In this document: one piece after another, positions 51,140 through 60,915 of the stretch
Numbering within the stretch: position 1 is the stretch's first letter
Layout: each line of letters opens with the position of its first letter
Assembly (NCBI GenBank): GCA_030729385.1
Contig: JANQXM010000033.1
Location: forward strand, 1 to 64,000
DNA: 64,000 nt
Direction of reading: 5' to 3'
From: Opitutales bacterium
Lineage (GTDB): Bacteria; Verrucomicrobiota; Verrucomicrobiia; Opitutales; Coraliomargaritaceae
Notes under the pieces: model-generated
Seen by the model: only the letters and a program-made list of their open reading frames with translations
Databases searched by the model: none
What the model was told of the DNA's origin: nothing
Translations under genes and position numbers: made by a program

Positions 51140-52714
51140 CTCGCCCACGCAGATGAGCTCTTTCATCGTGCGGTGGTAAAGCTTACCGTTGGCGTATGTC
51201 GGCGTGCTCAAGGACCAACTTTCGCTGCGCTTGCCGAGAGGATTGAGCGCAATAAAGGCTGACCGGTCGAACACTTCAGCAGTTGTATCGAAGGTATAGC
51301 AGTTGCCGATCATGGTGGTAAAATATAGTGTGTCGTTCACACGCATGGGATTGGCATTAAAACACCACCACCAGCCATCTCGCTTGGAACGTATGTCGGG
51401 CGTAGGCGAAAGACCTCTGGAGTTTTCCGCGCTGGTCTTGAGCTCTTCTTGCCAGAGATACCTGCCCTCGTCGTCGATATGGACGGGCACTTCAAGATAT
51501 TCAACTTTGTCAGTTTTTAAATTCACCCGCCCGAATGCATAGCGCGGTGAGAGTTGCATCTTCTTTTTGAAAAGTGGTTCCACGAACTCATCTTTGAAAC
51601 ACATGAAATAAAGGTGATCACCTACGATGATATTGGTATACCACGCAGGAAAGACATTCGGGTTTTCGGTCTGACTGAGATCAAAGTCTTTTTGCAAAAC
51701 ATAGACTCCTTTCCCTTGGTCGAAGGTGCGCAAGTCAACTTGCTTGCGTAGGTCGATCCTCTTAATCGCTTCACCGGTCTTTGGATCGAGGAGAACGACA
51801 GCGCTATCCGTTTCGGAAATCCAGACCGCATAGTCTTTAGTGAAGGCGGCGTTGTAGAGCGCGGAGCCTTTGATCTGCGGATACTGCTGCTGCCAGATAA
51901 GCGAACCATCACTGAGATCGATCATTGAGTAACCCGTTGGTTTCTCTGGCACGCCGTGGTGCCCTCCCCGACCGACCATCGCAGTTGGCTTGCCCAGGGC
52001 ATCGGTTGAAAAATATGGCGTGTTGTAGTGCGTCAAACCGTCTTCGGATATCCACTTGAGCTCACCCGTTTGACTATCCAGACCGTAGAGATAATGCCAA
52101 CCAAGCTCGCGCGCGCCGTCGTCACTATCGTAGGGCTCCATATTAACGAAGGTGTCGCCGACGAGGAAAGGCTCGAACTGTTTATTGAAGGGGAACTTCC
52201 TCTTCGGGTTGAGCACTTCGTTGTCGGAACGCCAACTGCGCTCCCAAACAAGATCACCCTTCATATTCAAGCAGACGATTTTGCCGCTAGCATTGGTGAA
52301 CCACACAAGCTCACCATCTGTAATCGGCGTCGGTGTCGATGAATCGCTAAAGCCATACATATACATACTCGGCGCGCTGCCTACGATCTCATACTGCCAC
52401 AGATTTTTTTGCGTCTTCGCGTCGATACAAAGTGCGTGAATGGTGGCACCTTTGGGCGTGTCTTGCCCATCGAGCCCGAAGGGCTTCATAATCGTGAGAA
52501 AGATTCGATCCTCCCATACCGCTATACCACTCTGACCGCCCTCAAGCAAAGGCTTCGTCCAGAGGATTCCCTCTCCTGTTGCGACGTTAAACTTAGCGGG
52601 GGCATTGCCTCTGACCTGCGCGGACCAATCACCGTTCGCGCAGGAAGCTTGCGGCCAATTTTGAGCGCAGGAGATATTGAGCAACGAGAGACAAAGAATA
52701 AGTGGTAGTTTCAT
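51137..52714 (-). CDS. PQQ-like beta-propeller lipoprotein
   Basis: The 525-residue precursor starts MKLPLILCLSLLNISC, a lipoprotein signal with Cys16 in the lipobox. The body is built of beta-propeller blades with the PQQ-repeat pattern, for example NLWQYEIVG, GLDSQTGELKWISED, LSDGSLIWQQQYPQ and LLDPKTGEAIKRIDL. Such proteins are either scaffolds like BamB or quinoprotein relatives. The cofactor-binding residues of PQQ dehydrogenases are not apparent. The start at 52714 is preferred to 52729 because it gives a proper signal peptide. Confidence 0.78.
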   Translation of the reverse strand: MKLPLILCLSLLNISCAQNWPQASCANGDWSAQVRGNAPAKFNVATGEGILWTKPLLEGGQSGIAVWEDRIFLTIMKPFGLDGQDTPKGATIHALCIDAKTQKNLWQYEIVGSAPSMYMYGFSDSSTPTPITDGELVWFTNASGKIVCLNMKGDLVWERSWRSDNEVLNPKRKFPFNKQFEPFLVGDTFVNMEPYDSDDGARELGWHYLYGLDSQTGELKWISEDGLTHYNTPYFSTDALGKPTAMVGRGGHHGVPEKPTGYSMIDLSDGSLIWQQQYPQIKGSALYNAAFTKDYAVWISETDSAVVLLDPKTGEAIKRIDLRKQVDLRTFDQGKGVYVLQKDFDLSQTENPNVFPAWYTNIIVGDHLYFMCFKDEFVEPLFKKKMQLSPRYAFGRVNLKTDKVEYLEVPVHIDDEGRYLWQEELKTSAENSRGLSPTPDIRSKRDGWWWCFNANPMRVNDTLYFTTMIGNCYTFDTTAEVFDRSAFIALNPLGKRSESWSLSTPTYANGKLYHRTMKELICVGE

Positions 52715-52759
52715 AGGTAAGAAGTGCACGGAATAGTAGAATCTTAGTTTGAACTAAAC

Positions 52760-52854
52760 TGGAGGGAAACGCTCTGTCGTTTCCGCGTATCCAAGTGGCG
52801 GCAGATCAATTTGACCTGCCTTGACGAACGGCAATGACGGAGCATTGCCCTCCA
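52760..52854. repeat. Family A repeat, two-hairpin intergenic copy
   Basis: TGGAGGGAAACGCTCTGTCG begins it; the stem GGAAACG/CGTTTCC encloses CTCTGT. The right hairpin has GGCAATG with CATTGCC around ACGGAG, ending CCCTCCA at 52854. The middle differs from other copies. Confidence 0.85.
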
Positions 52855-52879
52855 ATTGAAAAGAGCGACATTGTATGAC

Positions 52880-53716
52880 TCAGATTTGATATAGCTTTGC
52901 GGCATTTCCGTAGAGCCAGGCATCTTGTTCGTCAGCGCTGAGTTTCGCGGCGTATTGCTTCGTGCAATCGAGCCAGTTATCTAGGCCGCCGCCGAGTTCA
53001 CATACGGGCCAATCACTGCCCCATAAAATACGATCTGCGCCAAAGAGTTCGAGGCAGGTGTTGAAGTAAGGAGAGAGCTTTTCGAGTGCATTGTCCTGCG
53101 GACTGATTTGTTCGATAATACCGGAGAGCTTGCAGTAGAGGTTCGGACAATCGGCAAGTTTCTGCAGGCTACTTTCCCATGCGGCAAAGTCATGCTCCGC
53201 AATTTGCGGACGACCACAGTGATCGAGGATAAAGGTCGTCTCGGGGCAATGCATGATCAATTCGTAGCAAGCTGGATACTGCGTTTCAGACACACAGAGA
53301 TCGAAAGTAAGCTTACGTGGTCCAAGTTGCTTTACGTTTTCTTTGAATAAATACTGGCTCGGCAGATCTACTGCCTGCGTGTAGAGGACGCGACGTATAC
53401 CTTTGAGCGCCGGATGGCTGATCGAATCGAGGTAACGCTCGAAGTTAGGATACTCCGGTCGAGCCGATGCTATCACGCCCTTCAACTTATTATCCGAGTT
53501 TTCTGCCAACTGACAAAAATGAGAAGCCTCTTTATCTAGCTGCTGCTCGTGCGGATCAACTTCGATAAATAGACTGCCTTCAATCGGAAAATCTTTTATT
53601 AGCGATTGATACTGCTCGATGGTAAAACTGCGCTGCAGAGCCGGCGCAGAATCGATCCAGGGATAATCAAAAATCTCAGGGCAAATGAGATGCTGGTGGG
53701 TATCAAAGGCTCTCAC
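52880..53716 (-). CDS. Amidohydrolase 2 family, sugar-lactonase-like
   Basis: The 278-residue TIM-barrel hydrolase starts MRAFDTHQHLICPEIFDYPW, the metal HxH motif and the DYPWI pattern of fuconolactonase-type amidohydrolases. It ends with RILWGSDWPVCELGGG, carrying the catalytic Asp; FILDHCGRPQI holds a further ligand. The likely reaction is hydrolysis of a sugar-acid lactone. A GTG at 53716 gives the standard N-terminus; a TTG at 53740 is the alternative. It lies 28 bp after the DHDPS-family gene in a catabolic cluster. Confidence 0.78.
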   Translation of the reverse strand: MRAFDTHQHLICPEIFDYPWIDSAPALQRSFTIEQYQSLIKDFPIEGSLFIEVDPHEQQLDKEASHFCQLAENSDNKLKGVIASARPEYPNFERYLDSISHPALKGIRRVLYTQAVDLPSQYLFKENVKQLGPRKLTFDLCVSETQYPACYELIMHCPETTFILDHCGRPQIAEHDFAAWESSLQKLADCPNLYCKLSGIIEQISPQDNALEKLSPYFNTCLELFGADRILWGSDWPVCELGGGLDNWLDCTKQYAAKLSADEQDAWLYGNAAKLYQI

Positions 53717-53744
53717 TTGGAGTAACAGATATGGCGACAAAAAG

Positions 53745-54761
53745 TTATTTCTGATTCAGACTGTCCATCACGGACTTCACGATGGCTTCGACATCGATAG
53801 GAGCACCGGAGATGACGTTCGATGTGCAGTTCCGAGTCTTACAGGAAGCGGCTGCTTCAGAGAACCCGCAATCGGTCAACAAGCAGGCCACGTGATTGCG
53901 GACTTCCTGCATTTGTTCAGCTTCAGCACTTGATAGCGGATAACGTGCAGGACCGATCGAAAAGCCACGCATCTCATAACCAGCTCGGAAACCTGAAGGG
54001 AAGTTAGGAGCCGTAATCATCGCATTAAACAGTTCGAGAATTTTAAACTGCAACTCCTTTGCCTTCTCCCAGTCTTTCGCCTTAGCGGTTTCGTAGAGCT
54101 TCATGATCACTTCGGGAGCGACACCTGCAGTGGAGAGCGTGCCGCCATCGCCGCCCATCATCATGGTGGGGACGAGCAACTCTTCCCACCCAACCAAAGC
54201 GGAAAACTCAGGTCGCTGTGGTTTGATCTCATTCAAAACGTGAATGAAACGACACATGTCCTTACTGCTGTCTTTGGTGCCAACAATACGCGGGCAATCC
54301 AACGCAAGACGTTTGAGCACAGGAACGGAAATTTCATTGGCGAAAGCCGGAATATTGTAAATCACGATATCGATCGGCGAACGCGCTGCGATCTCACGGA
54401 AGTAAGCCTCGATGCTCTCTTGGCTAACTTGATAGTAATACGGACCGGTAATCGAAACTGCCTCACAACCAAGATCCGCAGAGTAGTTGCACATCTCAAT
54501 CACAGCATCGACATTGGGCTCTGCGGCTCCTGCAAGAATAGGCACCCGCCCTCTCGCTTCGTCGGCAATGATCGATACGACACGCTTGCGCTCCTCAAAG
54601 CTCAGGCGAATAAACTCTCCGATACTACCATTCGGGTAAATACCGCTCACTCCTTTGTCGATCAGCCAAGATACAATTTTGCGCAACTCGCCCTCGTTAA
54701 TCTTCTGATTATCGAGGTAAGGAACCGCTGTCGGAACGTAGATGCCTTGGATAGGTCTCAT
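53745..54761 (-). CDS. DHDPS/NAL-family aldolase
   Basis: The 338-residue class I aldolase has the family motifs PNGSIGEFIRLSFEER (a GxxGE element), ITGPYYYQVS, IVIYNIPAFA with the catalytic Tyr, and IVGTKDSSKDM with the Schiff-base lysine near residue 163. It most likely cleaves or forms a 2-oxo acid with pyruvate, as in 2-keto-3-deoxy sugar-acid aldolases or N-acetylneuraminate lyase, and not as DapA. About 35 residues at the C-terminus (SCKTRNCTSNV onwards) extend beyond the usual fold. It sits between the symporter and the amidohydrolase. Confidence 0.8.
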   Translation of the reverse strand: MRPIQGIYVPTAVPYLDNQKINEGELRKIVSWLIDKGVSGIYPNGSIGEFIRLSFEERKRVVSIIADEARGRVPILAGAAEPNVDAVIEMCNYSADLGCEAVSITGPYYYQVSQESIEAYFREIAARSPIDIVIYNIPAFANEISVPVLKRLALDCPRIVGTKDSSKDMCRFIHVLNEIKPQRPEFSALVGWEELLVPTMMMGGDGGTLSTAGVAPEVIMKLYETAKAKDWEKAKELQFKILELFNAMITAPNFPSGFRAGYEMRGFSIGPARYPLSSAEAEQMQEVRNHVACLLTDCGFSEAAASCKTRNCTSNVISGAPIDVEAIVKSVMDSLNQK

Positions 54762-54813
54762 GGTATACTCTAAGTCGAGAAGTCGCGTTTAGATGAAAGA
54801 TAAATTCGGTGAA

Positions 54814-56493
54814 CTAGCGGAACGTATAGAAAAGCCCCACCATGGTGACGAATAAAATAATGCTCAAGACCCTATAATCTTTCAAACCCGAACCTCCCCC
54901 CGAAAGCATGAGCGGCTCTAGTGGAGTCTTCCAAAACAAGACCGAACTCTCCTCCGTGTGAACATGCGGCTTCCAATAGCTCAACACTGTCATCACCACA
55001 CTGCAGATCACGAAAAGATAAAACGGCACCATAAGGAACGGAGTGTTACCAAAGATTTTATAACCAACCATGTCGCATGCGAAGACGGTGCCCCCCATTG
55101 CTGTGCCGATGTAGAGCGTCCACTGTGCGGCAAAGGCCGAGGCACGCTTCCAAAAGACACCAAACAGGAAAACGGTCGTAATCGGTGGCGCCACATTGCC
55201 AATGACCGAGTTAAACCCTTCCATCAAATTCCCAAAGCGATCGATATTGGTCGACCACAAGATCGCGACAAACATCGCCAACACTGCGACAATACGTCCG
55301 GCGAGAACGAGCGTTTTATCCGAAGTGTCCGGACGCACACGCTTGAGTAGATCATAGCTGAAGAGCGTGGAGATCGAATTCAAAGCCCCCGAAACCGTGC
55401 TCATCAAAGCGGACAACAGAGCCGCCGCCACGATCCCCTTCACGCCCACAGGCAAAAGTTCACGCACCATGAAGGCATACGTGCCACTCGTGTCTTTCAC
55501 CATTTCGCCATCCACCATCTTCATAGGAAACTGGCTCACATCGAGAATGCCCTGCTCCAACATGGCCGAGCACATGAGACCTGGAAGAATGAAAATGAAG
55601 ACCGGTAAAATTTTGATGAAGCCTGCGAAGATCGCACCTAAGCGCGCTTGATTCTCATCTTTTGCTGCCAACACACGCTGCACAATCGTCTGGTCGGTGC
55701 ACCAATACCAAATACCCAGCACAGGAAAACCAAGTAGCACAGAATACCACGGCAAACCCGAACTATCTCCAGTCGGGCGCAACATCGTCAGGTGCACCGG
55801 ATCAACCGACATCGCCATACCATCCCAACCGCCGACCTTAAACCATGAGATCGCAGTTAAAATGATCGCACCCAGCAGCAGGATGATCGTCTGAATCGAC
55901 TCGGTAATCACCACTGCCATTAAGCCACCCACCACAGTGTAGAGACCTGTCAATAAGGCTACACCAATGATACTAGCCTCCAACGGAAAACCAAACATAC
56001 CCTTCAGGACAACTGCCCCGGTAAAGAGCGCGAAACCAATGTGTATGAAGATTGCGGATACAATCGACAGCACAGTCAACATGTCGCGACTGGGACGACT
56101 ATAGCGCTTCTCCAAAAAGTCCGGCAGTGTCGCCACCTTTGCACGGACAAAAAACGGCGCAAAAAAGAGCGCCAAGATCAACAGCGTGAAGACCGCCATC
56201 CATTCGAAGTTGCCGTAGGCTAGACCAAAGTCGAAACCACTTTGCGCCAAACTGACCAAGTGCACGGTCGAGATATTCGTCGCAAAAAGCGCAAGACCGA
56301 TCACCGGCCATTTAAGAGAACTACCGGCGAGGAAATAGTCGTTCGCCTTGGTTGCTGCATGCGCTTTTTTGTTACGGATTCCCGCCCAACAGCCCAAAGC
56401 AACAATGCCCAGAATATATAAAATGATAATTGAAACATCGATCGCTCCGATCTCGGAACTCACGGAAGTAATGGCAGTATTTGGATTTTCCAT
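54814..56493 (-). CDS. Sodium:solute symporter (SSS family)
   Basis: The 559-residue transporter has about 13-14 hydrophobic helices and the SSS pattern: FLAGSSLKWPVIGLALFATN near the start, and VVGGLMAVVITESIQTIILL. AALLSALMSTVSGALNSIST is the conserved sodium-binding segment. It probably imports the sugar or sugar acid handled by the aldolase and amidohydrolase downstream on the same strand. The gene order matches fuconate/sialate-type clusters, but the substrate is not decided by sequence. Confidence 0.88.
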   Translation of the reverse strand: MENPNTAITSVSSEIGAIDVSIIILYILGIVALGCWAGIRNKKAHAATKANDYFLAGSSLKWPVIGLALFATNISTVHLVSLAQSGFDFGLAYGNFEWMAVFTLLILALFFAPFFVRAKVATLPDFLEKRYSRPSRDMLTVLSIVSAIFIHIGFALFTGAVVLKGMFGFPLEASIIGVALLTGLYTVVGGLMAVVITESIQTIILLLGAIILTAISWFKVGGWDGMAMSVDPVHLTMLRPTGDSSGLPWYSVLLGFPVLGIWYWCTDQTIVQRVLAAKDENQARLGAIFAGFIKILPVFIFILPGLMCSAMLEQGILDVSQFPMKMVDGEMVKDTSGTYAFMVRELLPVGVKGIVAAALLSALMSTVSGALNSISTLFSYDLLKRVRPDTSDKTLVLAGRIVAVLAMFVAILWSTNIDRFGNLMEGFNSVIGNVAPPITTVFLFGVFWKRASAFAAQWTLYIGTAMGGTVFACDMVGYKIFGNTPFLMVPFYLFVICSVVMTVLSYWKPHVHTEESSVLFWKTPLEPLMLSGGGSGLKDYRVLSIILFVTMVGLFYTFR

Positions 56494-56721
56494 GCGGGGG
56501 TAGGTAGGCTGTCTGAGTGGTAGTCATGTTACGACCCGGGCAACGTCGCAACAATCAGATTGTCTGTTTAATCGAGCTTGAGAAGCCTCCCATAACTCCA
56601 TTATTATATACAATAAAGTCGACACGCCCCTAACGATTAATCTAAATAAAAAACTATTATCAAAAACAATAAGTCAAACGAAAAGAGCCAAGCACCCGCC
56701 CTGGAAAAGGGCTTACTAATC

Positions 56722-57420
56722 TTGGAATGTCTAAGCAATCAACCTGAGCCACTCACCCTCTCGCAGCTAGCGAATGAGATGGACAGAAGCGTGTCGGAGA
56801 TTCAGCGCATGGTCACGGTGTTGCATAATTCAGGCTACTTGATCCGCAGCGCGCAGGGCGGCTATTCTTTAAGCAGCAAACTGTATCGGATGGCGCTACG
56901 CTACCCACCCTATCGCGATTTGGAAATAGTCCTACGCCCCGCGATGTATGCCTTTGTCGATGCCACCCAAGAGTCTGTGCACCTCAGCCTCCTCCAAGAA
57001 AGCCAAATGGTGGTGATCGCTCAAGTCGAGAGCCCAAAGCTCGCACGTATCAGTCTCCAGATTGGACAACATCAAGATCCTGTCGAAACCGTCTCGGGTC
57101 GCATCCTACTTTCAGGTCTACCCGAAGATGAGCTCAACAGCTTCCTCCAAAGAAATTCACTGAGCCCAAAAAAGTTAACTTGGTTACACGAACGCCTCGA
57201 AGCCATACGAAGCAATGGCTTCGAAAAAATGGAAAGTAACCTCTACGCTGGAGTTTACGATTTAGGCATCCCGGTCAAAGGCGCCAACGGCAACGTCATC
57301 GCCGCGCTCACCACCACCTGGCTCGCCACCAAAGAAACCCAAGCCAAGCAGAGCCAAACCGAGATCGAGAAGAAACTACTCAGTGCGCTACAGCATGCAC
57401 TGGAGAACTGTCAGATATAA
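56722..57420 (+). CDS. IclR-family transcriptional regulator
   Basis: The 232-residue protein has an IclR winged helix (LTLSQLANEMDRSVSEIQRM, about 12-31, then VLHNSGYLIRSAQGGYSLS) and an effector domain (SVHLSLLQESQMVVIAQVES). It is divergent from the symporter cluster and probably controls it. The annotated start is a TTG at 56722, but the frame stays open to 56650 and upstream codons read APALEKGLLI, continuing into ILECLS, which is the normal IclR start. No ATG, GTG or TTG lies there, so the true start may be a rare codon such as ATT at 56656. Confidence 0.83.
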   Translation: MECLSNQPEPLTLSQLANEMDRSVSEIQRMVTVLHNSGYLIRSAQGGYSLSSKLYRMALRYPPYRDLEIVLRPAMYAFVDATQESVHLSLLQESQMVVIAQVESPKLARISLQIGQHQDPVETVSGRILLSGLPEDELNSFLQRNSLSPKKLTWLHERLEAIRSNGFEKMESNLYAGVYDLGIPVKGANGNVIAALTTTWLATKETQAKQSQTEIEKKLLSALQHALENCQI

Positions 57421-57434
57421 ACGACCTAGCAGCC

Positions 57435-58355
57435 TCAACGCACTTGCCACAGATCTTTAGGCACAAGCACTTCACGAACTTCTTCGCCACGCAACCAAAC
57501 ACGGGCAGCGGCGTCGTCTTTCAGATACGTATCGAGAAAAGCAGTGGTGAGCGGAAGAATGGCTTTATGATAACGCGCATCATTCTTTCGATAGTCGCCG
57601 AAGATCGAATGGGCACCTTTATCAAAAACCACTTGGTAAGCCTCCTTCGACCCTATATTGGCATAGACTAGTTGACGGCTTTCCGCAGTCACTTCTTTCC
57701 GAATCGGACTCGTATCTTTAGTGCCTGTCATACAGAGCACAGGTGCCTTAACCCCAGCAAAAGCCTTCGCGTCGCTCAGCTTTGTGCTCTGCGATGGACT
57801 CATTAGAATAAAGCAATCAAAGCGCTCTTCTATATAACTAAGGACGCCGAAATTTTCGAACCGCTGCCCCATCAAAGCCTGCGAAGTCACTGCACCAAAA
57901 CTGTGCCCTGCCATCGCCATACGCTCTGTATTCACCTTACCCTCAAGCAAACGCCCCAGCTCCGTTTCAGTATCTTCCAGATGATCCAATACCCGCTTCA
58001 CATCGTTTATACGCTTAAAAAACTGCTCCGCTGAGGCTCCACTCTTAAGCGCTTGACCACGCTTGAAAAGCGGCGCGTCCTCCCAAACCGATTTGTCACT
58101 GCCGGGGTGTTGCACAAAGACCACCACATAGCCGACTGCCGACCAATGCTCTCCTAAATAGACATTCCCCTCTCGCGAACCACCGAGGCCATGCGAAAAG
58201 AACACCACAGGTGCGGGCTCTGCTAAATCGGTCGGCAAGTATACTTTTACTGGGATCGGATAGGACTCGCCTTGAACATCCAGTAATACAGATGCCGCCG
58301 AAAGACTGCTTACCCAACAGCCAAGAAATAGAACAATACAAGTTAAGGTGCGCAT
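57435..58355 (-). CDS. Secreted alpha/beta hydrolase (PAF-acetylhydrolase/chlorophyllase-like)
   Basis: The 306-residue precursor has a signal peptide (about 1-21, ending SLSAAS). The fold follows: VVFFSHGLGGSREG as oxyanion loop, AMAGHSFGAVTSQAL with the nucleophilic Ser, CMTGTKDTSP with the Asp and DKGAHSIFG with the His. It should hydrolyse an ester outside the cytoplasm; the substrate is unknown. It converges on the IclR gene with 14 bp between. Confidence 0.8.
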   Translation of the reverse strand: MRTLTCIVLFLGCWVSSLSAASVLLDVQGESYPIPVKVYLPTDLAEPAPVVFFSHGLGGSREGNVYLGEHWSAVGYVVVFVQHPGSDKSVWEDAPLFKRGQALKSGASAEQFFKRINDVKRVLDHLEDTETELGRLLEGKVNTERMAMAGHSFGAVTSQALMGQRFENFGVLSYIEERFDCFILMSPSQSTKLSDAKAFAGVKAPVLCMTGTKDTSPIRKEVTAESRQLVYANIGSKEAYQVVFDKGAHSIFGDYRKNDARYHKAILPLTTAFLDTYLKDDAAARVWLRGEEVREVLVPKDLWQVR

Positions 58356-58485
58356 AATTAATCCAATAGTTAACTACAGCAAAAAGTTTCAGCCTTCAAA
58401 TCAGAAGCTGATATAAACGGGACTCGAGAAAATTAGCGCCCCCTTACAATTGCAATGCGCTCCACTTTCAGAAAAATCACGCCCT

Positions 58486-59670
58486 ATGAGAATGCACCGC
58501 ATCTTAGCCAAAGCCGCCGCCGACATCATTCAGTCCTCCTTAAACGAGGGTAAGGTGCTGGACCATGCCTTGGCCAAGGCCTTCGAGGCGAACCCCAAAT
58601 GGGGCAAGCGCGATCGCAGTTTTATCGCTGAGACAGTCTTTGAGGTCATCCGCTGGCGACGTGCCCTTCAATTCTTAGTCGAGAGCGAAGAGGTTCCTGC
58701 ACTCTGCGCTGCTCAGTGGATACGCATGGGCTTTGAACTACCAGACTGGTGGAAGTATGCTGGTGCTACCTCCGATGAGATCCACACACGAGAGGCCTTA
58801 CTCGCCGAGCAACCGCGCGCCATTCGCGAATCCATCCCCGATTGGTTGGATGCTCTTGGGGCAGAAGAGCTCGGTGAAGCGTGGGACGCCGAACTCACTG
58901 CACTCAATCAACGCACCCGCGTCTACCTGCGCGTCAACACTTTGAAGACCAGCCCATCGGCAGCGATAACATGGCTGGCATCGGAGTACCACATCACCGC
59001 CGAAGCTGTCGAAGGGCTACCCAACACCTTGGCACTACTGCCGGGCAAAACGATTCCCAAATCAGTGCGCATGGATGGTCGCGTCGAGATACAAGACGCC
59101 GGCTCACAAATGATTGCGCCGCTACTCAAACCGCAAGCCGGCGAGTTTGTTATCGATACGTGCGCAGGTGCCGGCGGTAAGACATTACAACTCGCAGCAC
59201 TGATGCAAAACGAGGGGCGTATCATTGCCATGGATATCCATTCACGGAAGTTACAAGAGCTAGAGCGACGCGCCAATCGTGCCAAAGCCTCGAAGAGCAT
59301 CGAAACACAAGTCATCACACCTGACACGATAGATACATACCGCGAAGCCGCAGACTGCCTGTTGATCGATTCCCCCTGCTCCGGACTCGGCACATTAAAA
59401 CGACAGCCAGATCTCAAGTGGCGGCTGACTGCGGATCAATTGCAACGCGTGCGCGCGACTCAAGCCGAGCTCCTCGCAAGCTACACCCAGATGTTGAAAC
59501 CTGGCGGACGCTTGGTCTATGCCACATGCTCCGTCCTACCATCTGAAAATCGCGCCGCAGTGGATCGCCTCATCACCGAAGGTAATTTCAGCCTCGTCGA
59601 AGAGTGCATCGTCTCGCCCGCAGCCACTGGCTATGATGGATTTTACGCAGCCGCACTAGTGAAAGCGTAA
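58486..59670 (+). CDS. RsmB/NOP-family RNA cytosine-C5 methyltransferase
   Basis: The 394-residue protein has an N-terminal NusB-like helical domain (about 1-130) and a SAM-dependent domain. Its motifs are VIDTCAGAGGKTLQLAAL for SAM binding, LLIDSPCSGLGTLKRQPDLK with the PC cysteine and YATCSVLPSENRA with the TC catalytic cysteine. These match 16S rRNA m5C967 methyltransferases (RsmB). Two in-frame ATGs (58486, 58492) fit; one at 58450 adds unlikely residues. Confidence 0.85.
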   Translation: MRMHRILAKAAADIIQSSLNEGKVLDHALAKAFEANPKWGKRDRSFIAETVFEVIRWRRALQFLVESEEVPALCAAQWIRMGFELPDWWKYAGATSDEIHTREALLAEQPRAIRESIPDWLDALGAEELGEAWDAELTALNQRTRVYLRVNTLKTSPSAAITWLASEYHITAEAVEGLPNTLALLPGKTIPKSVRMDGRVEIQDAGSQMIAPLLKPQAGEFVIDTCAGAGGKTLQLAALMQNEGRIIAMDIHSRKLQELERRANRAKASKSIETQVITPDTIDTYREAADCLLIDSPCSGLGTLKRQPDLKWRLTADQLQRVRATQAELLASYTQMLKPGGRLVYATCSVLPSENRAAVDRLITEGNFSLVEECIVSPAATGYDGFYAAALVKA

Positions 59671-59715
59671 ACGGCTAGACCTACTCACGCTAACTCGCGT
59701 GCGCACAAAATTTCA

Positions 59716-60399
59716 CTACCTCGACAACTCGTCCAGATATTCAGGACAAACGCCCTTCATCCACAGATGGTCTTGGTCGATCTTACTCGCATACACGAGA
59801 CGCCCGCGGCCAATGCCAACAAATATACCCACTAATAAAGTAACAAACCCGAACAGCCCGAGCCCGCCGGACTCCATTCCGATCGCGCAAACGATTAATA
59901 CAATCGCACTGAGGCACAACGCCCAAGACAACTTGATCGCACCCTTAACCTTAGCTCGGTGAAATTCACAGACTGGCACATCGACCGTCGCTTTTTTCGA
60001 GGTTAATGCAGCCACAACTAAAAGAACGAGAATGTTAATCAGCAGTAATAAGTAGATCGCTGGATGATTATAGGATAGCTTCTTTGTCCAAGGCTCGCCT
60101 TCAGCGGGCTTATTGCATTTTACACAGCGATGCGGCAACTGCGCACCCTTCGCCATGACTAGGACTGAGCCCTCTCTGCGAATATCTTGAGTCCTCGTCA
60201 CCGAAATCGACTCGCTCAACGATGGCACTTTCGCAGGCTCACTCACACCGGTAAGCGAGCCGTGTGTTTGCCAATCCCCGAGGCCCTGATGCCACACCAT
60301 CGTCGATGGTTGGATCAAGCCCGCATCCACTAAAGCGTTAAATTCTGTTTCCGATATCGGACCCTATTGCTTTTGACCGTCTGAGTAATACCAATCCAT
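59716..60399 (-). CDS. GYF-domain membrane protein interrupted by an amber codon
   Basis: From the ATG at 60399 the frame reads MDWYYSDGQKQ, then TAG (60366-60364), then GPISETEFNALVDAGLIQPS, which together make a normal GYF_2 domain (about 1-50). Downstream is a region with a CVKCNKP zinc-like pair, then helices at about 105-125, 155-175 and 180-200. The shorter frame beginning at GTG 60330 yields 204 residues but lacks half the GYF domain. So the gene is either broken by one base change, restarted at the GTG, or read through. Confidence 0.65.
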
Positions 60400-60498
60400 T
60401 TTATAGTGCGTTGAGTTACATTCGTAGAATGACCGCATTAAGCTCAGTTAAACGAATCAGGTCAAGTTTCGCATCACACGCGTATCTCCAAATACAAA

Positions 60499-60526
60499 AA
60501 AAGGCCGCCCTCGCGGACGACCTTTT
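60499..60526 (-). terminator. Terminator of the rpsP-trmD-rplS operon
   Basis: AAAAGG (60499-60504) pairs with CCTTTT (60521-60526) around further GC pairs. On the minus strand it ends in a run of seven T, 22 bp after the rplS stop. Confidence 0.85.
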
Positions 60527-60547
60527 AAAAATGCAGTTAAGCGCAGG

Positions 60548-60915
60548 TTATTTTCTTTTCGCTTCAAACAAGCGTTTTTCTTTAACCAAGTTAGCAGCCT
60601 TACCGATACGGTCGCGCATGTAATACATACGAGCACGCATAGTGACCGACTCGCGATCGATTTCAACCTTCTCGATTGTTGGGCTGTGCACAGGGAACAC
60701 CTTCTCAACACCCACACCGGATGCGATACGGCGAACCGTGAAAGTTTCTTGAAGACTACCACCCTTGCGAGCGATAACGATACCAGCAAAAATCTGGATA
60801 CGTGTCTTGTCACCTTCTTTAACCTTAAGGTGAACGCGAACGCCGTCGCCGACTTTAAAGTCTGCACGATCGCTCTTCAATTGATCTTGTGTAATTTCTT
60901 CTAGGATTGCTTGGC

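Noticed and set aside
59716-60399. Selenocysteine or pyrrolysine use at the amber codon
   Set aside because: TAG excludes selenocysteine, no pyl genes are visible, and a soluble GYF domain offers no reason for pyrrolysine.
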